Positions 36,464-46,530 of a stretch of DNA of 64,000 nt are shown here, piece by piece. Below the pieces are notes generated by a model, which saw only the letters and a list, made by a program, of their open reading frames with translations, searched no databases and was not told the DNA's origin. The stretch's first letter is position 1; each line of letters begins with the position of its first letter. The position numbers were made by a program, and so were the translations under genes. The stretch is from Circinella umbellata (Eukaryota; Mucoromycota; Mucoromycetes; Mucorales; Lichtheimiaceae): positions 434,001-498,000 of the forward strand of contig JAIWNF010000011.1 in the NCBI GenBank assembly GCA_025093555.1, read 5' to 3'.

Positions 36464-36872
36464 CATTGTTGGTCGTTCCTAGAACAATCTGTTCCGAATT
36501 CCAATGTGGTAAGGTTGTCCGTAGAAAAAATTGAATTTGTGATTTGTGATTCCAAAGTAAGGATCGTTGTAGGTTTATAATAAAAGCATTCAAAAGTTTG
36601 AGTATTTCTACTCCAATTAGCATGTTCTTTGACTTGTTCAATACTGTGCCCTTTTTCTACTGCTTTTGTGCTGGCTGCCGAACGTATCGAGTGTGGAGGG
36701 TATTTAGCTGTGTCAATACCTGTTTGTTTCATTATTTTCTTGACCCAATTTGCTATTGTTGTTTCCTTTGCTGAACAAGTCTTGGTGTTATCTTCAATAT
36801 ATGCAAGAAATAATTTGTGCTCCACAGGTAATTCGATTCGTAAATTAAAGGTCCGTCCGATCTTTAGGTACG
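36463..36872 (-). pseudogene. C-terminal fragment of a tyrosine recombinase (phage-integrase fold, DIRS/Crypton-type)
   Basis: The frame encodes RTFNLRIELPVEHKLFLAYI, then TTIANWVKKIMKQTGID, PHSIRSAAST, EHANWSRNTQTFECFYYKP. This is the C-terminal catalytic part of a tyrosine recombinase: H-x-x-R (HSIR), the later H/W position (HANW), and the nucleophile Tyr in ECFYYKP. The upstream half, including the first catalytic Arg and the core-binding domain, is absent, and there is no proper start codon (a GTG lies at 36825). The reading frame then shifts near 36480, where another frame continues EQIVLGTTNNENVAEAK. It is a truncated relic of a YR retrotransposon or Crypton; which one cannot be told from this piece. 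Confidence 0.7.
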
Positions 36873-38035
36873 CACAAATTAATTAAAACATCGATGGCTT
36901 TTCGGTCTTCTTTCTCGGCTCCTTCGTATATTTTAAATAATTTGACCTTTAATTCGTCTCTGTCAGGAACATCGTCAATGCCCTAAGAAAAGAATATATG
37001 AGATATTGTGATAAATCCATGTTAACCTTTAAGCTCATTTACCCTGAATGCTTCGACTATAGCATCAAATGTTTTTTTGTCAATTTTTGCATCGCATTGG
37101 TGAAATTCCAACATCTGCTTATATAATTCATCCATATTTATGTCTGGGTAGGCCCGGCCTTTCTTCAATAGTATAATATGATATAGAGATCTAAAGCAGT
37201 GGCATTAATAGATGAATATATCAAAATAAAGAATTTTACTTACAAAACTTGATACAAATCTGCATTAACAAACAGACCAACTGTTTTCGCTTTATCAAAA
37301 GCCTTTAATTGGAATAGTTCAAATTGTTTCAAATAAGCAGGAGCCTCTTCATCTGATGATATAATGCTTGTAAAGTTATCTTCGTTAACATTGAGAATGT
37401 ATACTAAGTTTTCGTCAGAGGCATTATCATTTCTTTCGTTTGAATAGCCATCACCCTCATTTACAAAGTTGGGTTCTCCATCATCACTATCTTCTTCCTG
37501 CAAGGTCTGTTCACTATTGTTGCTCATATATGCTGTATTCTGATTCTTTCCCTCTTCTTCTTCTGCCACCGGTACCTATATTTTAACGACAATAAAACGC
37601 ATCATTGTCAATATGTTTATCAAAGCACTTTATTTATTTGTCATTTACCTGTAGTTTTTTCGTAATGTCTGCACTACCGGCTTTGATAAGAGCAACAGAT
37701 ACTTTATCTCGTTCACTTGTGAGTGTCTTGTTGACCTGTGTAGACGACCACAGCGTGTCAAAATCAAAAGTAATCGCTGGGGATCTCTTGCTTCTGGGGT
37801 TTTTTATTTTATATTCTGATTTGAATTTGCTCACTAAATTTTTTCTTGCATCGGCCGCTTTAGAGAACTGGCGGATATAATTTTCAACCAAAGAAGTATG
37901 TGTAGTAACAAAGTTATAAAGCGTTTTCCGACCTTTTTTGTCGAAAAAAGATACTAAAGCTAAAGATAAAACGCAGAATAAGAATTTTCTATAAATTGGT
38001 TCAGGAGAATCTAACCTACCTTCATTTATGTCCAT
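36845..38035 (-). CDS. Unrecognised four-exon acidic protein inside the transposon island
   Basis: Exons 38035-37649, 37575-37244, 37190-37043 and 36982-36845 have good GT..AG signals, consistent phases and a final TAA, giving 334 aa. Residues 1-129 (MDINEGRLDSPEPI to ADITKKLQ) look helical and basic with a LWSSTQV segment. Residues about 130-190 are strongly acidic (AEEEEGKNQ, LQEEDSDDGEP). The rest is mixed helical (YPDINMDELYKQMLEF, KAIDVLINLCVPKD). No domain recognised. Its last codons lie directly next to the tyrosine-recombinase fragment on the same strand, so it could be an element-encoded partner or a host gene trapped between insertions. The intact splice structure contrasts with the decay around it. 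Confidence 0.6.
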
Positions 38036-38102
38036 TGAATTATGTGGTTGGAAGAGGTTTGTAAAAAGAAAAGGCGTTTTTTGTGATACCTACTTCTATT
38101 AT

Positions 38103-39035
38103 GCATTCGCAACGGTGCTTGTAAAAAAAGCTTGTAACTCCTTTACCAGCTTTTTTACAAATTTATGCTCGCAGCGGTCCTTGTAAAAAAGCTTGCAAAA
38201 TGCAAAGCTTGTAAGAAAGCTTGTAAAATTACAAGGAGCGTTTGAGTGCTTGTAAAAAAAATTATCGCTTTCCACTTTTAATAAAAATGAACAATAACAG
38301 CATTACTGCTAACACCACTTCTACTTTGGCTTCTACCAATGAACCAACTACCCCCATTACCGTCATCGATAAAAGGGAAATTGCTGCGCATACTTTTTGC
38401 AAAGTAGTGAATCCGAGTTTGTGAGCAGCATCATGCTTTTGCTGAAGCCAGCGATAATTTTCCTTTAGCTTATTTGAGATCATTAAAAAGAGCTTTTTTT
38501 CCATACGAAAGCGACGTCAAAAAGCCTTATCATCAAAAGTACTATTTTCGTCATCAAAATAGTCATCCTCCAGATGCTTTGCAAAGATTTCTCGTTTACG
38601 ATCTGTATATTTTCGTCCAGGTACAGATCCACCGCTGCCATTACGCTTACCGGCTTTGTAAGCTTCTCGAGCTCTGATTTGCTTTGATATATGTAAAAAA
38701 GAACGGCCAGATCTTTCTTCTTCATCGCGATCTCTTTGAATTTCGTTGTCAAGTAATACAACTTGTTGAACGATTTGATTAAAGGCGTTTATGGTAGTGG
38801 GATCCATTTAAAATTGATTGAAGAGAGTTTAAAAAGAAAAAACTCAACCTAAAATAATACTCAACCCTGTGCTTTTTTTTTCACTTTCTTTCGCTGAGGT
38901 ATGACTTTCACGTTACACGTCCAAGTTTACAAGCTAATTTTACAAGGACCATTGTGAGTATTTGCCTTGTAGTGTTACAAAAATTTTACAAGTCTCAATT
39001 TACAAGCTTTTTTTTACAAGGACCGCTGCGAGTGC
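38103..39035. mobile_element. Truncated PIF/Harbinger-like transposon with doubled inverted termini
   Basis: About 0.93 kb. Outer left terminus 38103-38137 (GCATTCGCAACGGTGCTTGT onward) matches the complement of 38998-39035 (GCACTCGCAGCGGTCCTTGT onward); both continue into an A-run and AGCTTGTAA. A second copy of the motif lies inside each end (38168-38195 and, inverted, 38930-38959), so each terminus is doubled. The interior carries a transposase N-terminal fragment on the minus strand. The catalytic domain is missing. The 3-bp TTA/TAA target duplication expected for this superfamily could not be fixed unambiguously. Confidence 0.65.
38262..38807 (-). pseudogene. Harbinger-type transposase, N-terminal fragment with one in-frame stop
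   Basis: Reads from ATG at 38807: MDPTTINAFNQIVQQVV..., a basic linker, then DDYFDDENSTFDDKAF, an in-frame TGA at 38519-38517, RRFRMEKKLFLMISNKLKE, QQKHDAAHKLGFTTLQKVC. The block DYF..F..RFRM..LF..I..L..DA..KLG.. LQK is the conserved segment ahead of the DDE nuclease in plant and fungal PIF/Harbinger (HARBI1-like) transposases. The frame is the same on both sides of the TGA, so a single substitution (for example CGA to TGA) explains it. After residue about 150 the similarity ends and the nuclease domain is deleted, so no active enzyme is encoded. Confidence 0.65.
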
Positions 39036-39976
39036 TCTAATGACGAAAGCAAATCGGGACTGCTCTCCCAAAATGCATGACATGCGTATATTGGGTTCAG
39101 GATCAGACTATCTTTATATACTAGGCGAAAAGCGAAAGGTTTACAAACGAAATGGCTTGTCCTATTTGAAATTGTAAGATGGGTCTATTTATTTGGATAA
39201 ATAATCAAGTAGTTCATTGTAATACCCTATTGTATAGTTACACTAATCTAAACCTTATACTAAAAAATCATTGAAATACTTATAAATACAATGAATAAAT
39301 ATATAAAATATATCTTTTTTTTGTTTATATCTTATAATGAAACTTCCTTTTTTATTATTCTTTTGGTATTATAACAGATAAATTATATTGTTTTTTCAAA
39401 AGGAAAGAACTGATCTATGTCGTACATCATTTTGGTATTTTTTGATTTTATCTGTGTTACTGATAAATAAATAGTACAAGAAACTTTCTTTTTTTTTTTT
39501 TTTTTTTACCGCGCAAGTGAGGAATGGTTATCAAAGGTCACAAAGACTTGAAGTTAGAAATATATATAAGAGTCTACTACATTGATTCTCGGATCCGAAA
39601 ACTTTGTTAAGTTGGTTTATACGAAGATCAGCTGAGTAATAATAGAATTACAGAAATGATCACGACAAGTAGTAAATAATTATAGAAGCTGCATGATATA
39701 TTTATGCTTAGCATTTACTATAGATTGATGATATTTAAGTTATATATGAATATATGAATATACATATTTTTTATTATTATTATTAAGTATCTAATAAGAA
39801 TATTTACTTATTAAAGCTCTTTGTTATAAATTATCACAAAAGAAATTGCTAATAATAATAATATATTTAACTAAAAAAAAAAAGCGGGGTTTACGAAATA
39901 AAGAGTACCTCTTTTTTTAAAGCTACGGAACAAGTTCAAACCTTTTCCTTTTTCCTATTCAAAAACTTAAATAATA
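39036..39976. other. Intergenic: Rab11 gene upstream region
   Basis: A/T-rich, with a T-homopolymer of about 19 at 39490-39508. No gene seen. Confidence 0.5.
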
Positions 39977-41360
39977 ATGAGCCGAGACGACGAATACGAT
40001 TATCTTTTCAAAGGTAGAAAAATAAAAATAAAATACTATTATAAACTAATGAAAAATAAAACTTTAAAAACTTCGAGATGATTTAAACATTTTCTTTTTA
40101 AACCATTTAGTTGTACTTATTGGTGATTCCGGTGTCGGAAAGTATGTCCGGACCCTTTTTTTTCGTTCCTCATCACAGTTATAGTGAACATTAAACTATT
40201 TTACCTGTTCCCCTCCCCTCCCCCTTTATACTTTTTTTTAACTTGTTTCTAAACTCATTTTTATTTTCAAAAAAAAAGGACGAATCTCTTGGGTCGTTTC
40301 ACGCGTAATGAATTTAACCTCGAGTCAAAGAGTACTATTGGTGTTGAATTTGCTACACGTAGTATCCAAGTGGATAATAAGGTGATCAAAGCTCAAATTT
40401 GGGATACTGGTAAATAACTTTATATCCTTTTATTATCATTATTATTATTATTCCTTTTATCTTTTGTGGTGGTCATCGTCTTGGTGTTGTTGTTACACAA
40501 AACAATAGTGGATTAATTTTTTTATATTTATAAAGCTGGTCAGGAACGATATCGTGCAATCACAAGCGCGTAAGTAAAAAAAATGGTTGAGGAGGAATGA
40601 AGGGTCAATCTTAAATATATTATATATATATATATATACAAATGTGAATGTGAATGTGAATGAAACGAGAAAGAAAAGATGGCTCATAGTGTAACGTATA
40701 TATTATATATTGGCGTAAAAATAGATATTATCGTGGTGCTGTTGGTGCTTTGTTGGTCTATGATATTTCCAAACATTCAACTTATGAAAGTGTTGGACGT
40801 TGGTTAAAAGAACTTCGCGATCATGCTGATTCAAATATCGTTATTATGCTTGTTGGTAACAAGAGTGATTTACGACATTTGCGCGCTGTTCCTACTGATG
40901 AAGCCAAACAATTTGCTGGTAAGGGGGAGGGAAACTCTTTTTTTCTTTTCTTTGTTTCTTTCTTTCTATAATGTCTGTGATCTGTATTTGTGATGTCTGT
41001 GTGCGTCTATGTTTGTGCACAATAAGATGTATTTATAGCGTTCTGAATACTAAATCTGTATACTATATCAATATTAGCCGAAAATGGTTTATCATTCATT
41101 GAAACATCCGCTTTGGACGCAACAAACGTCGAGTTATCATTTCAACGAATTTTGACAGGTAAAAAGAAACAAGTTGAATAAATCACCTAGAAAAGGAAAT
41201 GGATAACTAAAAAAAAATTCTTTATTTTTAATCAGAAATCTACCGAATTGTGTCTAACAAGGCTTTAGAATCATCTAACAATGCCATCAAGCCTACAGGT
41301 GGTCAAACTATTTTGGTATCACAAACACCCGATGAACAAAAACCAGGTGGATGTTGCTAA
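39977..41360 (+). CDS. Rab11-family small GTPase (Ypt3/Ypt31-like)
   Basis: Membrane-traffic GTPase of trans-Golgi and recycling endosomes. Seven exons: 39977-40013, 40111-40141, 40279-40409, 40536-40569, 40725-40918, 41078-41158, 41236-41360, giving 210 aa. All G motifs are visible: GDSGVGKTNLLGRF (P-loop), [10 protein letters not shown] (switch I; TIGVEF is Rab11-typical), [24 protein letters not shown] (switch II and RabF motifs), GNKSDL (G4) and ETSALD (G5). The C-terminus ends GGCC, a double-Cys prenylation signal. N-terminal [12 protein letters not shown] is characteristic of Rab11. Rab11 proteins recruit the exocyst in other organisms; SEC8 lies 12 kb downstream, with no sign that the two are linked in expression. 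Confidence 0.96.
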
Positions 41361-42933
41361 AAAAAAAAAGCACAATGATAATTCAACGAGTATATATATT
41401 AGAAGGAGGAATGATGAAAGATTAATATATAGTTATGGGTTATAAATATAATATCTAAATCATACATTATATATAAGAACTTATAAAAAACTTGATTTTT
41501 TTTAAAGAAAGAATCGGTTTTAGTTGGGTTCCGAGGTTCATTCATTCTTCCTTTTTTTTTTAATGTTGCAAAAAAAAACTTTCCATTGTCATGGGACCTG
41601 TATAAAAAAGAAAAATATTCATAAATATAATAAATATAATAAATAATTATAACTAGTGTACTAATAATTGTGCCGCAATTTTTTTTTTTTTGTCTTTCTT
41701 TTTCGTTTGTTATAAACCTTATTGAAGGAACAGAAGAAAAGAAGAAAGTGAAATGCTGGGCCCTTTCTTTGACTCGGGTCATGTATATTGATTATATTAT
41801 AAGTTTATGCTTGTAGTAGGTTACATGCAAGAGGAAGTTTTTTTTTTTTCTTGTGAAATCTCTTTTCAACTTATGCGGAGATGAATTTCAAATGCCTTTG
41901 ATTCCTTTTTTCCCAGGCAAAAAAGAAAGAATAAAATTCATTTCTTTCGGATAAGAAAAAAAGTTCAACGCATGTTCATCGTATGACTAGGGACAAACGA
42001 GAGGTGGTATCATGACAAAGAAAAATGAAAGTGATACAGAAGGGGGCTTGTTTTTTCTTCTATAATAAATATACACACTGATAAAAAAAAAAGGAGAGAT
42101 GATAAAAAAAGGAAATACTTTAAAGATTTGTTTGTATATTATTTGTCTTGTTTATAAAAAAAAAACTGAAGAGAGTGATAGTTTACTTCATGTGATACGT
42201 TCGTTGACGTTGTACATTTGTATATTATCAGAACTCTGAAAAGTTGACTGCATTTTACCTGCCACGTTGTCACGCACAGGAACTGTTATTGTAAGCACTA
42301 AAAGAGTAGACCGGATGTATGAACCTGGTTACCCCTATAAGTCCTTTCACCCCCCCGTCCCGTATCATTATCCATCACCGACAATTTTTGCCTAGCTACA
42401 GGTCCAAGTTGTCATGGTAATTTCGTCGACGATGAATATATTTATACATTTACCGTGCGAGCTATAAATATATAATTATCAAACTATTATTTGGAAAGGA
42501 TCGGCAAAAAATATTATCAATAATCAGGATTTGAAGAAGGAAAAAAAAAGAACCTGACCCTTTTTTTTTTATTGAATATGTTATTTTATTTGGTTCATCA
42601 TTTGAGATATTTAATAAGATGTGTATATAATTTTTGGGAAATCACGGACTTTCCAAATTTAGATGTTCCTTAGTGTTTGCCTTTCAGAGAACAAGCACCG
42701 TACCACACGAATGACAGCCTTCGGGCTCACCGGCCCTTCAATATAAAAGCATCGGCTTTTTTCCTCCTTCTCTATTTTCTTTTTGGTTTTCTCCACTCAT
42801 CTTTTATTTCATTATTAATTTTTTTGTCGTCCGTATACAAAAGCTCTTTTTCTTTTTCCTTTCTTTTTTCACTCTCACCATTTCTCATTAATAACCCTCA
42901 TTAACATCATTCACACTGGCAGTAACAATAACA
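41361..42933. other. Intergenic region with a pyrimidine-rich promoter side
   Basis: About 1.6 kb. 42760-42900 is a strongly pyrimidine-rich (T/C) tract directly ahead of the Gln/His-rich ORF, like promoters of highly expressed fungal genes. The rest is A/T-rich without a supportable gene. Confidence 0.5.
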
Positions 42934-43302
42934 ATGCAGCAACAGCAACAACAACGGCAGTTTCGTGAGGTCGCCTTCCAGTGGTTGCAATCTATCGCTC
43001 ATGCTTTTGACTCCCAACAACAACAACAACAACAACATTCATCTTCATCTACATCAAATTCATCCACTTCCAATAGCAATAATAATAGTGAGAAATATTG
43101 CACGGCCCAATCACTCACTGATTCAGCTAATGCTAGTCTAACCCAATTCGAAAAAACCTATGTATCATTTCCAGAATTCATCAGTAATGATGAAGCAAGT
43201 AACAACTGGACCCATCATCACCATCATCATCATCACCATGATAACTTACAAGTAGGATGGCCTCAATCATCACGTTCCACTCCTTCATCTATGGCCTGTT
43301 AA
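42934..43302 (+). CDS. Small low-complexity protein rich in Gln, Ser and His
   Basis: Single-exon ORF of 122 aa, unrecognised. It begins MQQQQQQRQFREVAFQWLQS, an amphipathic helix-like segment, then a second Gln run, a Ser/Thr/Asn-rich stretch, a more ordinary segment (YCTAQSLTDSANASLTQFEK and TYVSFPEFISNDEASNNW), a run of nine His residues, and ends GWPQSSRSTPSSMAC. Runs are encoded by mixed codons (CAA/CAG, CAT/CAC), so they are not just trinucleotide slippage. A pyrimidine-rich promoter precedes it and T-rich 3' sequence follows. It is probably expressed; a regulatory or condensate-forming role is speculation. Confidence 0.6.
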   Translation: MQQQQQQRQFREVAFQWLQSIAHAFDSQQQQQQQHSSSSTSNSSTSNSNNNSEKYCTAQSLTDSANASLTQFEKTYVSFPEFISNDEASNNWTHHHHHHHHHDNLQVGWPQSSRSTPSSMAC

Positions 43303-43890
43303 ACATAAGAATCCCAAACAACAACAGTCTTTTTTTATATATTTTTTCTTTTACGTTTTTCGCATTTATCATTTCTTTTTTTATATTATAATCATTCACT
43401 AAAGCATCCCCGTTTTTTTTTCTATATCCACCTTATTTCTTTGTATACCATTTTTTTTTCATTATATCTCTTTTTTTTTTCTTCTTGTAATATTCACTGT
43501 TTCATTTACCACCACCTTGATATATACCCAATATACCCCCTTTATTCTTCTCTTCCTCTATATAAACTATCTATAATGGTTGTAGTAGTACATCTCAATC
43601 ATTCATTGATTAAACTTCCATAAAAAGTACAAATGTGTGTTGCCTTCTAAACACAAAAAAAAAAAAAACTGGGGCACACGTGTTTTTATCACTTTCTTAT
43701 ATAAACCGTCTTAAAATGGCGATCCATTAATATTATGTATGTATAATTATTATTATTTATTATTTTATTGACGAGTTATCTCATCATGAACAATTCTTTT
43801 ACATATGATTTATAAACAAAAAACAAAAAAATACAATCATTTGACAATAACAATACTATAACACGTTATTACCCATGAATAGTAACTTTA
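43303..43890. other. T-rich intergenic spacer
   Basis: 3' flank of the Gln/His-rich gene, dominated by T-runs; no gene seen. Confidence 0.5.
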
Positions 43891-44420
43891 CTATACAGTC
43901 GTTCCACTCCCAATGTGAGGATTTTGCTATAAAAAAATAATTATTGGGGGGTCTTTCCAAAAATAAAAAAAAATAAAAAATCCACTGGAGGATCATTTTA
44001 CACTTTATTTTAAATAAAAATATTTTGGTATTCAAATATATTGGAATATAATTCAAACAGTTATCAAGCTGGTTCTTTGAATGCTGAATTATATTTTCAA
44101 GGTTGTTGAATAGAAACTTCATTCACAGCATCAACAATTCTTTCTTGCAGGGTTTCAGTATCTTTGAGCTTTTCACGTTTACTAACGCCCAAAATTGCTC
44201 GATGGGATTAAGCCCTGGCGAATATGGAGAAAGATATACCCACTTATAGTCTCTATTTCTCTCATTGAGGATTACTTGTATCTCTTTATGACTTCTCACA
44301 TTATTCATAATAAAATAATATCCTTTCATTTCGGCGTACTTTTCTAAAACGTCCAAGGTTACTCGCACAAATTGCAAGTAATAATGGCCAGCTGTTGTAC
44401 CTTTTGGAATACTATAGTTT
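43891..44420 (-). mobile_element. 5'-truncated Tc1/IS630-type element (copy 1)
   Basis: Minus-strand 3' part of a DDE transposon. Coding runs from about 44420 (PKGTTAGHYYLQFVRVTLDV) through KGYYFIMNN, where the catalytic MDN has become MNN, to YLSPYSPGLNPIEQFW with the third acidic residue, and on to KKELLML at 44123. The following non-coding stretch (to about 43891) matches the same region of the plus-strand copy at 46.1-46.5 kb. The outer end is TACAGTCGTTCCACTCCC at 43892-43909, preceded by TA, as expected for a Tc1-type terminus. The 5' half and the other terminus are missing, and the catalytic Asp change makes it dead. Confidence 0.7.
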
Positions 44421-46080
44421 AGGCATTTCGCAGTTTTTTAAACTCGTACTTTTTTTTTTTTGGTTATAACATATTATTTTAAATATTATTTGTGGTGCTA
44501 AAAGCGATGCGCTATTGATCGATAACGTTTGAAATTTAATGAAAAGCATAATATTCATTCGAAGCATCATGAATGATACTGGGTCCATGGTGTCATTATT
44601 TAAATTAAATTTCGATAAAAAGAATAATCTATATAAAGTAAACAAAAACGAATTTATTTCTTTTGTATGGCATATTTGCTATTTATTGACTAACTACAAC
44701 TACTGCAAATACGACTACTAGATGCATAATATTTATTAAAAACGAAGGGTGGCAGCACGTCTATACCACGAGGACGACCAACAGGAATGTAATTAGATCT
44801 TGCGTTATTGTCTATACAAAATACGTAATATGATATAATAAAATACGAGTGACAAACCCATTATAGGTTATTGAAATAATGAAACAGTATAAACACGGGC
44901 ATTCATGTACTCATAGAGAAAAAGATGGCTTTTTTTTATACATTTTTCAATCAAATTCGGTACATCTTCACCAAACGATTTTTTCGCACTTGGCAGTTCT
45001 ACATCTAATAGCAAGATGTATTGACTTGAAATATTTATGAATATGGGTTGATAAGAAAATAAAGTAAGAATTAATGATAGCATTCTGATTGTGATTGGGC
45101 ACACATACCACTTATTAATACATGGATAGAGCTTTCGTTGTCATGGATATGGTCATCAAGTATATTTTTCATTTTAATATACAGACAAATTAATCTTGGA
45201 TCATTGCTTTGTATAAAGTTGATAAGTCATAGTATATAAAAAGGACCATGTTTTCGGGCAAGTCATCTTCTCATCTACTCGAACCCCAACCTGATCTCCC
45301 TGCTTGTAAACTGTTGGGGTACCAAGCTTTTTTTCTTGACTAAAGAAAAATAAGATGTTTAAAGTACAGTGTACCATTTTCGTTTTTATTGTACACAATT
45401 GATCCATGTAGTATCAATCCCAAACATTGCATAATATAGTAGTAGCTTACACAGGTTTTATCCTTATTTTAGCACTTTTTTTTTTAAATGGTTTGTAACA
45501 TTTCTGCGTACCCGCTTATATTGTTGTAACCGATCATCTGGTGTTTCATATGATGAATTAGAGCTATTGCTATCACTAGACCGTAAGAAAAATTTAGGTG
45601 AGTGGTGTCTCTTGTTCAATACGACAGTGGACAAGTGCAAGTAATGGAGTTGACGGGGCTTCATTGATACAGGGTGCAATAGTCTCTGCACTGAAAAATA
45701 GACATGAACTGGGCCATCCAACGCTCGAAAGCTGCTTTGTCAAAGGGATACGAGAACCAGATATTTCAGGTTTTTAATTAGATCTCTGATTCTCAAATTA
45801 ATCACAATTGTCACACTAATAGGGAGCTTAGACGCTTTATGTTGTCTAAAAACTGAACGCGAGTAGTCGATTTGTCGTAGCTAGAAATTCATATCCGCCT
45901 TGTTTTAAATCTCGATTAGAATGCAAAGTAGATCATTAGAGCAGTTGACTGGCTTGTACCTAAGTGAAATCAATCCAGTTAGTTGGAATGGCAACGTGTT
46001 TAAATTAGGAGTGATAAATCTGAGTAGTCGTGTGTCAAAACAACCTCCAGAAGTTAGAAAGACACAGGAAGGTGGGGAAA
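44421..46080. other. Region between two inverted Tc1/IS630 relics, decayed
   Basis: Minus-strand protein-like fragments at 44868-45104 (ELPSAKKSFGEDVPNLIEKC), 45201-45407 (VYKQGDQVGVRVDEKM) and 45464-45721 (GPVHVYFSVQRLLHP) are separated by stops and frameshifts. They resemble one decayed gene or element but show no domain I can name. Confidence 0.35.
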
Positions 46081-46530
46081 AAAGACGGTATCTAATGATG
46101 ATAGTCCAAAAGGCACAGTAGCTGACCATTACTTGCGATTTGTGCGAGAAATCTTGGATGTTTTAGACAAGTACGACGAAATGAAAGGGTATTACTTCAT
46201 TATGGATAATGCGAAAAGTCATAAAGAGATACAAGATATTTTTAATGAGAGAAATAGAGACTATAAGTGCGTGTATCTTCGATGCTGCGAATAAAGTTTC
46301 TATATAACACCTTGAAAATACAATTCAACATTCAAAGAACCAGTTTGATAACTGCTTAAATCATACTCCAATATATTTGATACCAAATATTTTTGTTTAA
46401 AATAAAGTATGAAATGACCTTTTCTCACAATCCACGAATTGAACTTCAAACAACCAGTGAATTTTATTTCGGTAACACCCCCCCCCTCAATAATTATTTG
46501 AAAACCCGGGAGTAAAATGACTGTATGTTT
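46081..46530 (+). mobile_element. 5'-truncated Tc1/IS630-type element (copy 2)
   Basis: Plus-strand relic of the same family as copy 1. Coding starts about 46090 (SNDDSPKGTVADHYLRFV), keeps the catalytic MDN (GYYFIMDNAKSHKEIQDIF) and runs to RNRDYKCVYLRC, where it stops; the segment holding NPIEQFW of copy 1 is deleted. The 3' non-coding part from about 46291 aligns with copy 1 over about 200 nt with scattered substitutions, through a C-rich run, to GGGAGTAAAATGACTGTA near 46509-46526. Truncated at the 5' end. Confidence 0.65.

Noticed and set aside
44421..45760. A possible additional gene from minus-strand fragments at 44868-45721
   Set aside because: Fragments lie in different frames with stops between them and no splice sites that join them; kept only as a decayed region.
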